From positions 1 to 24,152 of the forward strand of contig CALBOJ010000134.1 of assembly GCA_937896835.1 (NCBI GenBank): a stretch of 24,152 bases of DNA. The letters run 5' to 3'. This document shows, in pieces, positions 6,862 to 14,577 of the stretch; the stretch's first letter is position 1; every line of letters starts with the position of its first letter. The stretch is from an uncultured Collinsella sp. (GTDB lineage: Bacteria; Actinomycetota; Coriobacteriia; Coriobacteriales; Coriobacteriaceae). The position numbers and the translations under genes are program-made. The notes under the pieces were generated by a model, which had not been told where the DNA came from, searched no databases, and was given only the letters and a program-made list of their open reading frames with translations.

Positions 6862-7722
6862 TTACTCCTCTGCCTTTGCGGCATCCCAGAGGTCATTGAG
6901 GCCGTGGGTCGAAAGCTCGGCCAGATCCACGTGGGCGTCGGCCGCCATCTGCTCCATCGCGGCCCAGCGGCGGCGGAACTTTGCCGTACTGGCACGCAGG
7001 GCGCTCTCGGCGTCAATTCCCTCCTTGCGCGCAACGTTGACCAGGGCAAAGAGCAGGTCGCCAAACTCCATCTCGCGCTCGGGAGAACCGGGAGCCTCGG
7101 CCTCAAACTCGGCACGCTCCTCGGCAACCTCGTCCCACACGTCCTGGACCGTCTCCCACTCAAAGCCCACGGCAGCCGCCTTGCGCGACACCTTCTGAGC
7201 CTGCATCAGCGCCGGCAGGTGCGTGGGCACACCGTCGAGCAGACCCTCGGGTGCGGCCCCGACTGCCGCCACGGCCTGGTCTTTGGCGGCCTTCTCGGCA
7301 AGCTTGACCTCGTCCCAAATCTTGAGCACCTCGTCGGAGTTGTCGGCATCCGCATCGCCAAACACGTGCGGGTGACGACGGATGAGCTTGGCGTCGATAT
7401 CGCGCGCCACATCGGCCAGCGAAAACTCGCCGGCATCCGCCGCAATCTGCGCATGCAGTACGACCTGCATGAGCACGTCGCCCAACTCCTCGCGCAGGTG
7501 TGCCGCGTCGTCGGCCTCGATGCAGTCGAGCGCCTCGTAGGCTTCCTCGATCATGTTCTTGCCAATGCTGCGGTGCGTCTGCTCGCGGTCCCACGGGCAG
7601 CCGTCGGGCTGACGCAGGCGCCAGATGGTCTGCACCAGATGCTGCAGCTCGGCCGACGCGTCTACCAGCGTGGACAGGTCGCGCGAGCCCTCGGCATTTT
7701 GCTGAGCCAGCTGCTCTGCCAT
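6862..7722 (-). CDS. mazG: MazG nucleoside triphosphate pyrophosphohydrolase
   Basis: A 286-residue protein with two tandem MazG all-alpha NTPase domains, as in the E. coli-type enzyme. Domain 1 begins at LQHLVQTIWRLR, carries the LRQPDGCPWDREQTH signature (36-50), and has metal ligands in EEAYE (59-63) and EELGD (78-82). Domain 2 (about 172-286) has EWETVQDVWDEVAEE and EMEFGDLLFALVNVARK. MazG hydrolyses NTPs or dNTPs to NMP and PPi and is linked to house-cleaning and stringent-response control. The start at 7722 has GGAGGAGG 7 nt upstream, and the previous gene's stop is only 2 nt away, so the unit is cotranscribed with yfcE. Confidence 0.95.
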   Translation of the reverse strand: MAEQLAQQNAEGSRDLSTLVDASAELQHLVQTIWRLRQPDGCPWDREQTHRSIGKNMIEEAYEALDCIEADDAAHLREELGDVLMQVVLHAQIAADAGEFSLADVARDIDAKLIRRHPHVFGDADADNSDEVLKIWDEVKLAEKAAKDQAVAAVGAAPEGLLDGVPTHLPALMQAQKVSRKAAAVGFEWETVQDVWDEVAEERAEFEAEAPGSPEREMEFGDLLFALVNVARKEGIDAESALRASTAKFRRRWAAMEQMAADAHVDLAELSTHGLNDLWDAAKAEE

Positions 7723-7724
7723 GG

Positions 7725-8273
7725 TTATTCCTCCTCCAGGATCACGTGACGGAACGCGCCGTCCTCGTAGATGCCATAGCTGTGCGTACCGTCCTTGGGA
7801 ATGCTCACGCTGCCGGGGTTGAAGAGCCACAGGCCCGGGTGCGCCTCGCTTGCCTCGTTAACCTTGATGTGCGTGTGGCCGTAGACGAGCGCGGAGCCCT
7901 CGGGCAGCGCGGGCGCGTGATCAACGCTGTTATGCATGCCAGCGCCAAAGACGTGGCCATGCGTCAGGAACAGCTCGCGGCCGGTCTCGTCGAACAGCGT
8001 GGCGTAGTCGGCCATGACGGGGAAGTCGAGGACCATCTGGTCGACCTCGGCGTCGCAGTTGCCGCGCACCGCGATGATGCGGTCGGCCAGGGCGTTGAGC
8101 AGCGGAATCACACGCTTGGGGGCATAGTCGCGCGGCAGGTCGTTGCGCGGGCCGTGGTAGAGCAGGTCGCCCAGCAGAACGATGCGGTCGGGCTGCTCGG
8201 ATTCGATAGCGGCGACCAGGCGCTCGGTCCAGTATGCCGAGCCGTGGATGTCGGAGGCGATGAGGTATTTCAT
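7725..8273 (-). CDS. yfcE: YfcE/MJ0936-family metallophosphoesterase
   Basis: A 182-residue calcineurin-like phosphoesterase with all five metal-binding motifs: DIH (Asp8, His10), GDLLYHGP (Asp36), GNCD (Asn72), THGH (His105) and GHTH (His133, His135). YfcE-type enzymes are Mn-dependent phosphodiesterases active on small phosphodiester substrates; the physiological substrate is not settled. The length is typical. AAAGGA lies 6 nt before the ATG. It is the middle gene of a three-gene unit with the larC2-like gene upstream (55-nt gap) and mazG downstream (2-nt gap). A nucleotide-metabolism role alongside MazG is plausible but only inferred. Confidence 0.93.
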   Translation of the reverse strand: MKYLIASDIHGSAYWTERLVAAIESEQPDRIVLLGDLLYHGPRNDLPRDYAPKRVIPLLNALADRIIAVRGNCDAEVDQMVLDFPVMADYATLFDETGRELFLTHGHVFGAGMHNSVDHAPALPEGSALVYGHTHIKVNEASEAHPGLWLFNPGSVSIPKDGTHSYGIYEDGAFRHVILEEE

Positions 8274-8328
8274 GGGTGGTCCTTTCGGTGGGGTTAATTG
8301 GATTGGCGCGGCACGTCACTCGCCCGCA

Positions 8329-8814
8329 TCACTCAAATCGCAGCGCCGCGCTCTGAGCCGCCTGCATCACGCGCTGGAGCGGCGCGTTGTGCTCGCGGGC
8401 AAGACGGGCACAATCCTCGTACTCGGGTGCCGCGCGCTCGCTGCCGTCGGGCAGGGTGGCTACTTTGACGGCCACCTCGCCCCAAGGCGTCGCTACCTGC
8501 TCAAAACGACGCGGCAGGCAGACGCGTTCCATCACCTGGCGACGAACGGCGTTGGTCGTGGTCTCCAAAAAGATAATCGTCTGTAGGCGCTCGATATCCT
8601 CGTGCGAGCAGATCACCTGCAGCTGCCAGCCGGGGCGACCTTTTTTGCAGTAGAGAGGCAGCCAGTGCACCTCGCGCGCACCTGCCTCGCGCAGGCGGTC
8701 GGCGGCATAGGCGAGTACCTCGGGCGATGCATCGTCGATGTCGCACTCCAGCTTGACGATGGTTTCGGGCGCATCGGTCTCGCGGGACAGCGGAGATGTA
8801 CTTCCACGTTGCAT
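8329..8814 (-). CDS. LarC C-terminal-domain (LarC2/DUF111-like) protein, stand-alone
   Basis: A 161-residue protein that matches only the C-terminal part of LarC, the CTP-dependent nickel insertase that builds the nickel-pincer cofactor of lactate racemase. Recognisable segments are VKLECDIDDASPEVLAYAAD, the KKGRPGW segment, IIFLETTTNAVRRQ, and APEYEDCARLAREHNAPL. The LarC1 domain is absent, and no reading frame for it lies upstream, which is a divergent intergenic region. In some lactobacilli LarC1 and LarC2 are joined by a ribosomal frameshift, so an independent LarC2 is notable. The ATG at 8814 has GGAAAGG about 11 nt upstream. A frame-compatible ATG at 8922 is less likely because it crosses the promoter. 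Confidence 0.82.
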   Translation of the reverse strand: MQRGSTSPLSRETDAPETIVKLECDIDDASPEVLAYAADRLREAGAREVHWLPLYCKKGRPGWQLQVICSHEDIERLQTIIFLETTTNAVRRQVMERVCLPRRFEQVATPWGEVAVKVATLPDGSERAAPEYEDCARLAREHNAPLQRVMQAAQSAALRFE

Positions 8815-8857
8815 ACGGTCCGGATCCTTTCCGCACGGGCTCGTTTTGTTCACCCAA

Positions 8858-8868
8858 ACGCTAGCACA
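8858..8868 (-). promoter_or_regulatory. Extended -10 promoter for larC2-yfcE-mazG
   Basis: On the minus strand TGTGCTAGCGT gives a TGC-extended -10 (TAGCGT) about 44 nt before the ATG at 8814. It matches the tRNA-Leu promoter at eight consecutive positions (TGTGCTAG). No good -35 is seen. Confidence 0.5.
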
Positions 8869-8917
8869 TCGGACGTGGCACAGGCGTGACTTTCGTCCGT
8901 CGCCGCCCTCGCCCCTA

Positions 8918-8988
8918 TCCAAACATGTACATCAGCCTCCAAACATGTCATTTTTTGCAGCTTTCGGAGGCTGACGTACACGTTTTGG
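8918..8988. repeat. Long inverted repeat with embedded direct repeats in the divergent intergenic region
   Basis: Arms 8919-8940 (22 nt) and 8966-8988 (23 nt) are complementary apart from two A-C oppositions and one bulged base. On minus-strand RNA the two mismatches become G-U pairs. The left arm starts with TCCAAACATGT (8918-8928), and the same 11 bases recur at 8938-8948 in the loop. It lies upstream of both flanking genes' likely promoters, so it may be a DNA operator or a dispersed intergenic repeat rather than a leader RNA. Confidence 0.7.
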
Positions 8989-9197
8989 AGCGGGGCCGCA
9001 CACGATCAGAATTGCGCCTGCACTCCGTCCGCCATAAAGTTCGCTGCACTCAACAATTTTGGACTTTCTACGCAGTTCATCGGCTAAAAATTACCCTCGG
9101 CATACTTACCTGCTGCACGATGTTACTCTAGTTGCATTTGGCTAACTAATCGGCTGCCGAGGACCCCGCCCGACACCGTTACGGCATCGGAGGTTTC
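8989..9197. other. Rest of the divergent intergenic region before cydDC
   Basis: The 383-nt gap (8815-9197) between the larC2-like and cydDC genes has no convincing gene. An open frame at 8886-9131 has no ribosome-binding site and no recognisable protein character. Visible signals are GGCTAACTAA at 9140-9149, similar to the eno repeats, and the cydDC Shine-Dalgarno GGAGG at 9190-9194. No clear -35/-10 pair could be assigned. Confidence 0.55.
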
Positions 9198-12100
9198 ATG
9201 TTCGAGAAGCGGCTCTTCTCCCTGGTTCCGCAGGCAACGCCCTACATTGTGGCGAGCGTCCTGTTTAAATGGATCGCGCTCATGGCAAACATCACGGTGA
9301 TGTGGGTGCTTGCGCGCATCTTGGGCGGCATCGTCACGGACGGTCTTTCCGCCGCGCTCGCCGTCGATGCCCTCGCACAGGCGGCCTTGCCGCTCGCCGG
9401 CGCCATCATCGTGCGCGCCGCCGCCATCTATCTGGCGCAGCGTTCCGGTGACAAGGCCGCCTTCAAAGCCGTCCGCCGCGTGCGTTCGCTCGTCTACGAC
9501 AAGCTCACCGCGCTCGGCCCGTCCTATACCGAAACCGTCCCCACCGCCGAGGCCGTGCAAACCAGCGTGGAGGGCGCCACGCAACTCCAGGTATACTTTG
9601 GCGGCTATCTGCCGCAGCTCTTTTTTGCCGGCCTGGCACCCATCACGCTGTTCGTGCTGCTCGTAGGCCAAGCGGGACTTCCCGCCGCGCTGCTGCTCGT
9701 ATGCGTCCCGGTCATCCCCATCTCCATCATGATGGTCATGCGCAACGCAAAAAAGATCGGTTCCGAGTATTGGGGCAGCTACGTCGATCTGGGCGGCATG
9801 TTCCTGGAGGCCGTTCAGGGTCTTACCACCCTTAAGGTGTATCAGGCCGACCGCGACTGGCACAAGCGCATCAACGCCGAGTCCGAGCGTTTCCGCACAG
9901 CGACCATGCGCCTGCTGGTGATGCAGCTGCGCTCCATTTGCGTTATGGACCTGGTCGTCTATATGGGCGCCGCGCTCGGCATTATCGTAGCCACGCTGCA
10001 GCTCGCCACGGGCAAAATTGGCTTTGAGGCTGCCTTCCTCATCGTCTTTCTGTCGCAGGAGTTCTTTTTGCCCATGCGCCGCCTGGGATCGCTGTTCCAC
10101 ACGGCCATGAACGGCATGGCCGCCTCGCGCCGCATGTTTGGCATTTTGGATACGCCCGAGCCCGAGCGCGGCGATGTTGAGCTTGACGGTCGCGGCGATA
10201 TCGAGCTCGCGGGCGTGAGCTATGCATACGGCGACCGCACGGTGCTGGACAGCGCCAGCGCGACCATTGCGCACGGCTCGCTCGTGGCACTCGTGGGCGA
10301 AAGCGGCGGCGGCAAGTCCACGCTCGCGGGGATTATCGCGGGCCGCAAGGGTGCCTACCGTGGCAGCGTTCGCATTGGCGGCGTCGAGCTGCGCGATGCC
10401 ACGGCCGCCTCACTCATGCGTGCCGTCACCCTGGTGCCCACCAACGGCTACCTGTTTGCCGGCACCCTGCGAGACAACCTGCTGCTCGCCCAGCCCAACG
10501 CCACCGACGCCGAGCTTTTGCGCGCGCTCGGCCGCACGCGCGTGGCGGCCTTTGTGCAGGCCAACGGCGGGCTCGACATGGTGATTAACGAGGGCGGCAC
10601 CAACCTTTCGGGTGGCCAGCGCCAGCGCGTGTGCATGGCACGCGCCCTGCTGCACGACTCGCCGATCTATGTGTTTGACGAGGCTACGAGCAATGTGGAC
10701 GCTGCGAGCGAAGCCGCGATCGGCGAGGTCATCGCATCGCTTGCCGGCGAGCACACTGTAATTGTGGTGGCACACCGCCTGTCGACGATCGTGGACGCCG
10801 ACCAGATTCTGGTGCTGGAACGCGGTCGCATTGCCGAGCGCGGGACTCACGGCGAGCTCTTGGCAACCGCGGGCGCCTATGCGCGCATGTGGAACAGCCA
10901 GGAGCAGCTCTCGGCATATGCGTATGCGGAGGGTGATGCCGAGGATGCCGGCGCGGTTGAGGCTGTTGACGGCAGCACCGCCCGTACCGATGGCCTCAAC
11001 GGTGCCGGCTCGTCTTCCGCTGCCGCGGTGCCTGACTCCGGCCGCGCCCGTCGCTCGGCGCCGTCCATCATGTGGCGCATGATGGGGCTCGTCCGACCGC
11101 TTGCCGGCTGGCTTGTGCTAGCCGTCGCGCTGGGCAGCATTGGCATGCTCACCGCCGCGTTCGTGCCGGCCTTTGGCGCCCTTGGCCTTATGGCCGCGCT
11201 GGGCCGCAACGCCTTGGGGCTTGGTCTTATCGTCACATGCGCGGCCTGTGCCGCCTGCGGCATCGCGCGCGGGCCGCTCCACTACGGCGAGCAGCTCTGC
11301 AACCATTACATCGCATTCCGTCTGCTCGCACACATTCGCGACCTGGTGTTTGGCGCCCTGCGCCAGCTCGCCCCCGCCAAGCTCGAGGGCCGCGGCAAGG
11401 GCGAGCTCGTGAGCCTGGTCACCTCGGATATCGAGCTGCTCGAGGTCTTCTACGCGCACACCATCTCGCCCATTGCCATAGCTCTGGTCTGCACCGTTGT
11501 GTTTGAGGGCTTTTTGCTGGCTGTGAGCCCCGAGCTCGCGGGCATCGCGCTCGTGGCCTACGCGGTCCTGGGCGTGCTGCTGCCCCTGACCTCGGCCAAG
11601 GCATGCGGCACCACCGGCCGCCAGAGCCGCGAGGGCGCCGGTAAGCTGGGCGCCTTTGTACTCGACAGTCTGCGCGGCGCGGGCGAGACCATCCAGTTTG
11701 CCGGTGGCACCGATCGCAGCCGTGCCCTGGGCAAGCTGACCGAGCAAGTCGGCGCCGTGGACGCGCGCCTCAAGCGCCGCCAGGCGGTCAGCGAGGCCGT
11801 AGCCGATGCGCTTATTCTTGTGGCTAATCTGGTGATGCTCGGGCGTGCGCTGCAGCTGGTGGCTGCGGGAACGATTGACTTTGCCGCAGCGTTTGTCGCC
11901 GTCTTTACCTTTGTGTCGTCGTTTGGCTCGGTGATGGCCGTGAGCCGCCTGGGCGCCTCACTGCAGGAGACGCTCGCCTCGGGCGCACGCGTGCTCGATT
12001 TGCTCGACGAGCAGCCCCAGTGCGCCGAGGTCGCCGATGGACAGAACGTTGAGTTTGCCGGCGCCGCAGCCGAGCATGTGAGCTTTAGCTATGTGGGCGG

Positions 12101-12764
12101 CGTGGACGCGGGCGGTGCGGGCGCCACAGAGCAGGTCGCGAACGACACCGCTGCGAGTCTCATCCTCGACGACGTGACTTGCACCTTTGCGCCCGGTACC
12201 ATGACCTGCATCATGGGGCGCTCGGGTTCGGGCAAGTCGACGCTGCTTAAGCTGCTCATGCGCTTTTGGGACCCCGCAGCCGGCACCATCACGGTGAGCG
12301 GCGTCGATGCCCGCCACATCAACACGGCGAGCCTGCGCAGCCACGAGGCCTATATGACCCAGGACACGCATCTGTTCTGCGGCACCGTACGCGAGAACCT
12401 GCTGGTCGCGCACGCCAACGCCACCGATGCCGAGCTGCTCGACGCTTGCCGCTCCGCCTCACTCACCACGCTCATCGACCGTCTGCCGCAGGGACTCGAC
12501 ACGCCCGTTGCCGAGCTGGGCGACTCGCTTTCGGGCGGCGAGCGCCAGCGCATCGGCCTTGCGCGCATCTTCCTCAACGACGCACCCTTCATCTTGCTCG
12601 ACGAACCCACCAGCGCGCTCGATGCTCTCAACGAGGCGTCCGTGATGCAGGCAATCGACGAGCTCAAGCGCCGCGGCAAGACCATTGTGCTCGTGAGCCA
12701 CCGTGCCAGCACCTGCGCGTTTGCCGATTTCTCGCTTTCGGTCGAGCACGGGAGGCTGAGCTAA
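9198..12764 (+). CDS. cydDC: CydDC-type fused heterodimeric ABC exporter
   Basis: An 1188-residue single chain with two complete exporter halves. Half 1 has a membrane domain (~15-320) and a nucleotide-binding domain with Walker A GESGGGKST (367-375), signature LSGGQRQR (470-477), Walker B VFDEATS (Asp494, Glu495) and H-loop His526. An Ala/Ser/Asp-rich linker (~565-615) leads to half 2, with Walker A GRSGSGKST (1007-1015), Q-loop Gln1055, signature LSGGERQR (1111-1118), Walker B LLDEPTS (Asp1135, Glu1136) and His1168. NBD1 has Thr415 where the Q-loop glutamine is expected (LVPTNGYLF). CydD and CydC export thiols or handle haem during cytochrome bd assembly. Fused forms occur in actinobacteria. 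GGAGG precedes the ATG by 4 nt. cydAB is not in the window, so the family call rests on architecture. Confidence 0.85.
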   Translation: MFEKRLFSLVPQATPYIVASVLFKWIALMANITVMWVLARILGGIVTDGLSAALAVDALAQAALPLAGAIIVRAAAIYLAQRSGDKAAFKAVRRVRSLVYDKLTALGPSYTETVPTAEAVQTSVEGATQLQVYFGGYLPQLFFAGLAPITLFVLLVGQAGLPAALLLVCVPVIPISIMMVMRNAKKIGSEYWGSYVDLGGMFLEAVQGLTTLKVYQADRDWHKRINAESERFRTATMRLLVMQLRSICVMDLVVYMGAALGIIVATLQLATGKIGFEAAFLIVFLSQEFFLPMRRLGSLFHTAMNGMAASRRMFGILDTPEPERGDVELDGRGDIELAGVSYAYGDRTVLDSASATIAHGSLVALVGESGGGKSTLAGIIAGRKGAYRGSVRIGGVELRDATAASLMRAVTLVPTNGYLFAGTLRDNLLLAQPNATDAELLRALGRTRVAAFVQANGGLDMVINEGGTNLSGGQRQRVCMARALLHDSPIYVFDEATSNVDAASEAAIGEVIASLAGEHTVIVVAHRLSTIVDADQILVLERGRIAERGTHGELLATAGAYARMWNSQEQLSAYAYAEGDAEDAGAVEAVDGSTARTDGLNGAGSSSAAAVPDSGRARRSAPSIMWRMMGLVRPLAGWLVLAVALGSIGMLTAAFVPAFGALGLMAALGRNALGLGLIVTCAACAACGIARGPLHYGEQLCNHYIAFRLLAHIRDLVFGALRQLAPAKLEGRGKGELVSLVTSDIELLEVFYAHTISPIAIALVCTVVFEGFLLAVSPELAGIALVAYAVLGVLLPLTSAKACGTTGRQSREGAGKLGAFVLDSLRGAGETIQFAGGTDRSRALGKLTEQVGAVDARLKRRQAVSEAVADALILVANLVMLGRALQLVAAGTIDFAAAFVAVFTFVSSFGSVMAVSRLGASLQETLASGARVLDLLDEQPQCAEVADGQNVEFAGAAAEHVSFSYVGGVDAGGAGATEQVANDTAASLILDDVTCTFAPGTMTCIMGRSGSGKSTLLKLLMRFWDPAAGTITVSGVDARHINTASLRSHEAYMTQDTHLFCGTVRENLLVAHANATDAELLDACRSASLTTLIDRLPQGLDTPVAELGDSLSGGERQRIGLARIFLNDAPFILLDEPTSALDALNEASVMQAIDELKRRGKTIVLVSHRASTCAFADFSLSVEHGRLS

Positions 12765-13186
12765 TGGCGCGCCCAGTCGACACACCGGAGCTAGCACGCA
12801 AACGTGAGCGTGAGGCCCAGATGGTGTCGCAGATGATTGCACTGTGGTGCCGCGGGCATCATCGCGGCGGCCACGAGGGTAAGCAGGCTCCCAACGGCGA
12901 AAAGCCCACTCGCGTCAAACTCGGGCTCCGAACCGTTACGCTCTGCCCCGAATGCGCCGAGCTGCAGAAATACGCCATCGCGCGCATTGAGCACTGCCCG
13001 CACATGGGCACCAAGACATTTTGCTCGGCCTGTCCTTCGCATTGTTACCGGCCTGCCATGCGCGAGAAGATCCGCGAGGTCATGCGCTGGTCGGGACCGC
13101 GTATGATCCGCTATCGTCCCGTCACCGCCGTGCGGCACGCGATTATAACCGTGCAGTCCAAACGAGCGGCGACACGAAGCAAGTAG
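12764..13186 (+). CDS. ygbA: YgbA-family (NO-responsive) cysteine-rich protein
   Basis: A 140-residue protein matching the YgbA / nitrous-oxide-stimulated-promoter family. The hallmark is the cysteine array CPEC (61, 64), HCPHMG (78), FCSAC (87, 90) and HCYRP (94), followed by REKIREVMRWSGPRM. The cysteine pattern suggests a metal or haem site. Enterobacterial ygbA is controlled by the NO sensor NsrR and supports growth under nitrosative stress; its biochemical function is unsettled. The start codon shares its A with the cydDC stop (TAATG) and GGAGG lies in the end of cydDC, so translation is probably coupled. The longer reading frame through the end of cydDC is a different frame and is rejected. 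A GC-only palindrome (GCCGGCGCCGGC, 13189-13200) follows the stop. Confidence 0.9.
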   Translation: MARPVDTPELARKREREAQMVSQMIALWCRGHHRGGHEGKQAPNGEKPTRVKLGLRTVTLCPECAELQKYAIARIEHCPHMGTKTFCSACPSHCYRPAMREKIREVMRWSGPRMIRYRPVTAVRHAIITVQSKRAATRSK

Positions 13187-13267
13187 TCGCCGGCGCCGGC
13201 ACGCGCCGCCTGCCCTTTCCAGTCGGTTTCGACTTGCAGCGTTCCCGCCGCGCCGAGGCTGCGCCAT

Positions 13268-13273
13268 TACAAT
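13268..13273 (+). promoter_or_regulatory. Candidate -10 for the PHP phosphatase gene
   Basis: TACAAT lies 32 nt before the ATG at 13306. No matching -35 is visible, so the call rests on the hexamer and its position alone. Confidence 0.35.
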
Positions 13274-13305
13274 GAAGCGGATTCGCTTGACGCAAAGGAG
13301 CCGCC

Positions 13306-14217
13306 ATGTCCGCTTGCCCGCTGGTCGATTGTCACACCCACACCTCGTTTTCGGACGGCCATGCCTCGTTTGATGACAACGTCCGTGCCGCTGCTGCGGC
13401 AGGCTGCCGCGTCATGGTCTCGACCGACCACCTCGCCCTGCCTGCCAGTATGGATGCTAACTGCGAGGTGCAGGTCGTCGAGGGCGACTTGCCGGCACAT
13501 CGTCTGGCCTTTGAGGACGCCCGCAGGCTTGCCGCGCAAATCGCGCCGGAGCTCGAGCTTATCTATGGCTTTGAATGCGATTGGTACGAGGGCTGCGAAC
13601 CCTTGGTTGAGCGCTGGTCCCAGGGCGCCGTGGTGCGCTTGGGCAGCGTGCATTGGATTGGCGACCCGGGCGATATCATGGCAGGTGCCGCGGGTACGGT
13701 GGGAACGGAAAACGTCGCGCGCCCCGATACACCCGATTCCCTTTGCGGCTGGATCGACGACGATACCAACCTGCATGTTTGGGAAAACCTGGGCGTGCGC
13801 GGCGTGTGGGAACGCTACGTCGACGACTGGTGCCGTGCTTGCGAAAGCTCACTCAACTTTGATGTAATGGCCCATCCCGACCTGGTCATGCGCTTTTCGA
13901 AGGAAGGCTTTGCGCCCGATTTTGACCCGGCGCCGTTTTGGGGGCAGATGGCCGAGTGCGCGCACGATACGGGTCGCCGTGTCGAAGTCTCGACCGCCGC
14001 GCCGCGTAAGGGCCTCGACGACTATTACCCCTCGACGGGGCTGTTGCGCTGCTTCGCCCACGCCGAGGTGCCAATCACCTTTGGCTCGGACGCACACCGC
14101 GCCTGTGACATCTGTTGGAATATCCGCGAAGCGCAAGCCCACGCCTACGACTGCAGTTATCGAACCTTCGACATCCCCCACCCCACCGGCGAATGGGAGT
14201 CCACGCCCCTCGCCTAA
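13306..14217 (+). CDS. hisK: PHP-family histidinol-phosphatase (HisK/HisJ type)
   Basis: A 303-residue PHP-domain metallophosphatase. Metal-site residues are visible in order: HTHTSFSDG (His10, His12, Asp17), TDH (His42), GFECDW (Glu90), GSVHWI (His116), MAHPDL (His190) and GSDAH (Asp262, His264). It also has the EVSTAAPRKGLDDYYPS segment typical of the histidinol-phosphatase branch. The reaction is L-histidinol phosphate to L-histidinol, the one step not covered by the his operon genes that converge on it from the other strand; that context makes the assignment firm. AAAGGAG lies 5 nt before the ATG. It is transcribed separately from the operon. Generic PHP phosphoesterase activity remains the alternative. 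Confidence 0.9.
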   Translation: MSACPLVDCHTHTSFSDGHASFDDNVRAAAAAGCRVMVSTDHLALPASMDANCEVQVVEGDLPAHRLAFEDARRLAAQIAPELELIYGFECDWYEGCEPLVERWSQGAVVRLGSVHWIGDPGDIMAGAAGTVGTENVARPDTPDSLCGWIDDDTNLHVWENLGVRGVWERYVDDWCRACESSLNFDVMAHPDLVMRFSKEGFAPDFDPAPFWGQMAECAHDTGRRVEVSTAAPRKGLDDYYPSTGLLRCFAHAEVPITFGSDAHRACDICWNIREAQAHAYDCSYRTFDIPHPTGEWESTPLA

Positions 14218-14249
14218 CTAGTCGTTTAAGAACGTCCCCGATGACTAGT
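14217..14249. terminator. Inverted repeat at the convergent phosphatase/hisE junction
   Basis: ACTAGTC (14217-14223) and GACTAGT (14243-14249) form a 7-bp perfect inverted repeat that contains part of both stop codons. There is no T run, so termination activity is uncertain. The 27-nt gap between the two convergent genes holds nothing else. Confidence 0.4.
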
Positions 14250-14562
14250 GGCGGCGGGCGTTGAGTTCGCCGGCCAGTTCGTCGAGGGTGATGCCGTAGC
14301 GCTCGAGCGTCACGAGCAGGTGGTAGATCAGGTCGCCGGCCTCGTAGCGGATATGATCGTGGTCGTTATCCTTGCAGGCCATGATCACCTCGCTCGCCTC
14401 CTCGGCAAGCTTCTTGAGAAGCTCGTCCTCGACGTCGGTCAGCAGACGCGCGGTATAGCTCTCCTGCGGCGATGCGTCGCGACGACCGTGAATCACCTCG
14501 GCCAGTCCCGTCAGCGTCTCACCGATGTTTCCCGGCTGCACGTTAGCTGTTCTGACTCCCAT
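14245..14562 (-). CDS. hisE: Phosphoribosyl-ATP pyrophosphatase
   Basis: A 105-residue monofunctional HisE that hydrolyses phosphoribosyl-ATP to phosphoribosyl-AMP and PPi, the second step of histidine synthesis. It belongs to the all-alpha NTP pyrophosphatase fold shared with MazG. The metal-binding helices are visible as DELLKKLAEEASEVIMACK and RYEAGDLIYHLLVTLE. GAGAGGAAA precedes the ATG. It is the last gene of the his operon, separate from hisI, which many bacteria fuse to it. The gap to the upstream small ORF is 15 nt. Confidence 0.95.
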   Translation of the reverse strand: MGVRTANVQPGNIGETLTGLAEVIHGRRDASPQESYTARLLTDVEDELLKKLAEEASEVIMACKDNDHDHIRYEAGDLIYHLLVTLERYGITLDELAGELNARRH

Positions 14563-14577
14563 GGTTATTTCCTCTCG

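Noticed and set aside
8886..9131. 81-codon plus-strand open frame in the larC2-cydDC intergenic region
   Set aside because: No Shine-Dalgarno, runs through the inverted repeat, and its protein has no domain character.
9123..10274. Minus-strand frame antisense to the start of cydDC
   Set aside because: Shadow frame with no homology and no initiation signal.
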